Of a DNA stretch of 64,000 nucleotides, positions 62,549 to 64,000 are shown piece by piece. Where the stretch lies: positions 228,663-292,662 of the forward strand of contig DAHUXM010000027.1 in NCBI GenBank assembly GCA_027307165.1, read 5' to 3'. Position 1 is the first letter of the stretch, and each line of letters starts with the position of its first letter. Source of the DNA: Gemmatimonadota bacterium. Its GTDB lineage: Bacteria; Gemmatimonadota; Gemmatimonadetes; Gemmatimonadales; Gemmatimonadaceae. Position numbers and translations under genes: made by a program. The notes under the pieces were generated by a model. That model saw nothing but the letters and a program-made list of their open reading frames with translations, had not been told where the DNA came from and ran no database searches.

Positions 62549-63601
62549 ATGTCGATGAATATCCACCAGATCTACACCTTGAAGACCGCGGCATGGTATC
62601 GCGCTCTCGTGCGCGGCGCCGGCGTCGCTTCCGTTGGCTTCGTATTGAGCACCCTATCACCGGCCGGCAATCTGTACGCTCAGGGCCAGACGCCCACCAA
62701 CACCGTTGCGCTGACGCGCCCGGGCGCGGTCCCGTCGCTCTTTGCCGCCGGCACCGTGTCGACAATGTTCGATGAATGGAACACGTCATTCACACCGGAT
62801 GGGCACACCGTGGTCTTTTCGCGCGGCCGGTTCTGGACGATCATGACTTCACGACGCATCAAGACAAAATGGTCTGCGCCGGAGGTGGCGTCGTTCTCGG
62901 GGCGATGGCTTGATACGGACCCCTTCGTGAGCCCGGATGGTAAGCGCGTTTATTTCGTCTCGAATCGACCGCTGGACGGGCGACCCACCAGTCCGCCGCT
63001 TCCCTCCTTCGGAATCTGGTATGTCGACCGAAAAGCCGATGGAACGTGGTCGGACCCGGTCGATGTCGGTCCAGTCATCAATGGAAGAGAGAGTGTTTGG
63101 TTTCCGTCGGTTACGAATGACGGCACTCTCTACTTCCACACGCGCCGCGCCGACGGCAAGGGTAGTAGCGACATCTATTCCGCCCGCTGGACTGGCGATC
63201 ATTATGCCGATCCCGTACCGGTCGACTTCAATACCGCCGCCAGCGAGCAGGAGCCATACGTGGCGCCGGACGAGTCGTACATGATCTTCGTAAGCGATCG
63301 ATCAGGCGGGTTCGGCAACGGCGACCTGTACATCAGCATACGGCGCGGCGGGCACTGGGGGCCGCCGATGAATCTAGGGATTCCTGTCAATAGCTATTCG
63401 TCGGACATGGCCCCGTCGGTTTCGCCGGACGGTACAACGCTGTATTTCACAACTAGTCGCCGGAGCTTCCGCGCAGTACGCCCAACTCGCGTCGATGCGG
63501 CTGCTTTCCTGAAGGAGCTCAATGGGTATGACGACGGCTCTCTCAAGATGTACTCCATCGCGCTGGATACGGTTGCCATGCATCACCTGCGCACGCCGTG
63601 A
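62549..63601 (+). CDS. Secreted PD40 propeller protein, paralogue of the gene at 12049-13098
   Basis: A 350-residue protein with a signal peptide (hydrophobic core GVASVGFVLSTLS, cleavage near NLYAQG) and PD40 blades: SFTPDGHTVVFSRG, VSPDGKRVYFVSNRP, SERVWFPS-like VTNDGTLYFHTR, VAPDESYMIFVSDR and VSPDGTTLYFTTS. It aligns with the 12-kb protein along its whole length, clearly more than half identical by eye, including the C-terminal LKMYSIALDT. Both are probably periplasmic ligand-binding propellers. Ligand unknown. Confidence 0.82.
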   Translation: MSMNIHQIYTLKTAAWYRALVRGAGVASVGFVLSTLSPAGNLYAQGQTPTNTVALTRPGAVPSLFAAGTVSTMFDEWNTSFTPDGHTVVFSRGRFWTIMTSRRIKTKWSAPEVASFSGRWLDTDPFVSPDGKRVYFVSNRPLDGRPTSPPLPSFGIWYVDRKADGTWSDPVDVGPVINGRESVWFPSVTNDGTLYFHTRRADGKGSSDIYSARWTGDHYADPVPVDFNTAASEQEPYVAPDESYMIFVSDRSGGFGNGDLYISIRRGGHWGPPMNLGIPVNSYSSDMAPSVSPDGTTLYFTTSRRSFRAVRPTRVDAAAFLKELNGYDDGSLKMYSIALDTVAMHHLRTP

Positions 63602-63745
63602 CGGCCTGAATACCATGTCTCGATCGTGAAGACCATCAATTCGAGCAAAAAAGCATTCCAACGATGGAGTCGCGCATATAGTTGTTGTTGGTGAAGCCGC
63701 GAATTACGTAGGCGTGATGGATGGCATAGTAGTCAATGCCTTGAT

Positions 63746-64000
63746 TCACAGAATCGCGCGGAGCACCGGAATACGTCGGAACACCGCGTCGCTGAGCGCG
63801 AACGATGCGACGCACGCTACAATCGTGAGAAGAGCGAACTTGAACAGCGGCGCTCCCATGATCGGATGAAGCAGGCGCGCGCCGAGTATGACGAAGGGCG
63901 GGTGGAAGACGTACACGCTGAACGCGTTGTCCGACATGAATTTCTCGAAACGCCCCTGAGTGTTGTACGCTCTCCTGAAGATGACGAGCAGTCCGTAGGA
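63746..64000 (-). CDS. Acyltransferase-3-like membrane protein, 3' end only
   Basis: The reverse frame is open from the right window edge to the stop at 63746. The 84 visible residues hold a basic loop (VIFRRAYNTQGRFEKFMSDN), then FSVYVFHPPFVILGARLL and a long hydrophobic segment (LFKFALLTIVACVASFALSD), ending RRIPVLRAIL. This is typical of the last two TM segments of the OafA/NodX acyltransferase-3 family, where a YxxHP motif marks a penultimate TM. Most of the gene lies outside the window. Confidence 0.7.
   Translation of the reverse strand, partial: SYGLLVIFRRAYNTQGRFEKFMSDNAFSVYVFHPPFVILGARLLHPIMGAPLFKFALLTIVACVASFALSDAVFRRIPVLRAIL

Overview
The window reads as chromosomal DNA of a high-GC, Gram-negative, soil-type heterotroph, most likely a member of the Gemmatimonadota. 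The reasons are a SusC/SusD-type outer-membrane pair next to an amidohydrolase and an S9 peptidase, a DUF5916 protein, many secreted WD40-like (PD40) propellers, ADOP-type orphan permeases and PDZ-carrying aspartyl proteases. The taxonomic call is inference from gene content; no rRNA or tRNA gene was seen.

Layout. 0.2-9.4 kb: a secreted metallo-beta-lactamase-fold hydrolase, then a tight operon of amidohydrolase, prolyl-oligopeptidase-type S9 peptidase, SusC-like TonB receptor and SusD-like lipoprotein, closed by a hairpin terminator. 9.6-16.3 kb: an aspartyl protease, a PD40 protein, a YbaK-type deacylase, an NTF2-like protein, a decayed branched-chain amino-acid binding protein and a lipoprotein. 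16.6-23.6 kb: a run of envelope proteins that looks metal- or redox-related (Met/His-rich beta-barrel, Cys-rich small protein, YncE-like propeller, porin-like protein, His-rich secreted protein, GDCCVxC protein, HExxH protein). 24-35.5 kb: flavin monooxygenase, cyclophilin, a GntR regulator facing a DUF5916 gene with an 18-bp operator palindrome between them, a cupredoxin, a CopB-type copper ATPase, a TauE-family permease and a second aspartyl protease.

36,482-49,029 is a Tn7-like transposon. Both ends are visible (TGT followed seven bases later by the same 15-mer in inverted orientation, plus internal 22-bp repeats). It carries tnsA, tnsB and tnsC and a gene whose product joins an AAA+ ATPase to a TniQ domain. 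No CRISPR array or cas gene was found. Its cargo is an orphan Xre/MbcA/ParS-type antitoxin and a cassette of a Cys-rich secreted peptide, a beta-propeller fragment, a thioredoxin-like lipoprotein, an orphan FtsX/MacB-type permease and a secreted protein. This is the most unusual part of the window. The left junction cuts an open reading frame, and no target-site duplication is visible.

49.1-56.9 kb: immediately right of the transposon is a TetR-TolC-HlyD-RND efflux operon with a probable TetR operator, followed by a cation diffusion facilitator. 57-64 kb: a YciI-like protein, a secreted protein with a degenerate metallo-beta-lactamase fold and a decayed paralogue of it, a cupin, an M61 aminopeptidase, a paralogue of the PD40 protein at 12 kb, and the 3' end of an acyltransferase gene that runs off the right edge.
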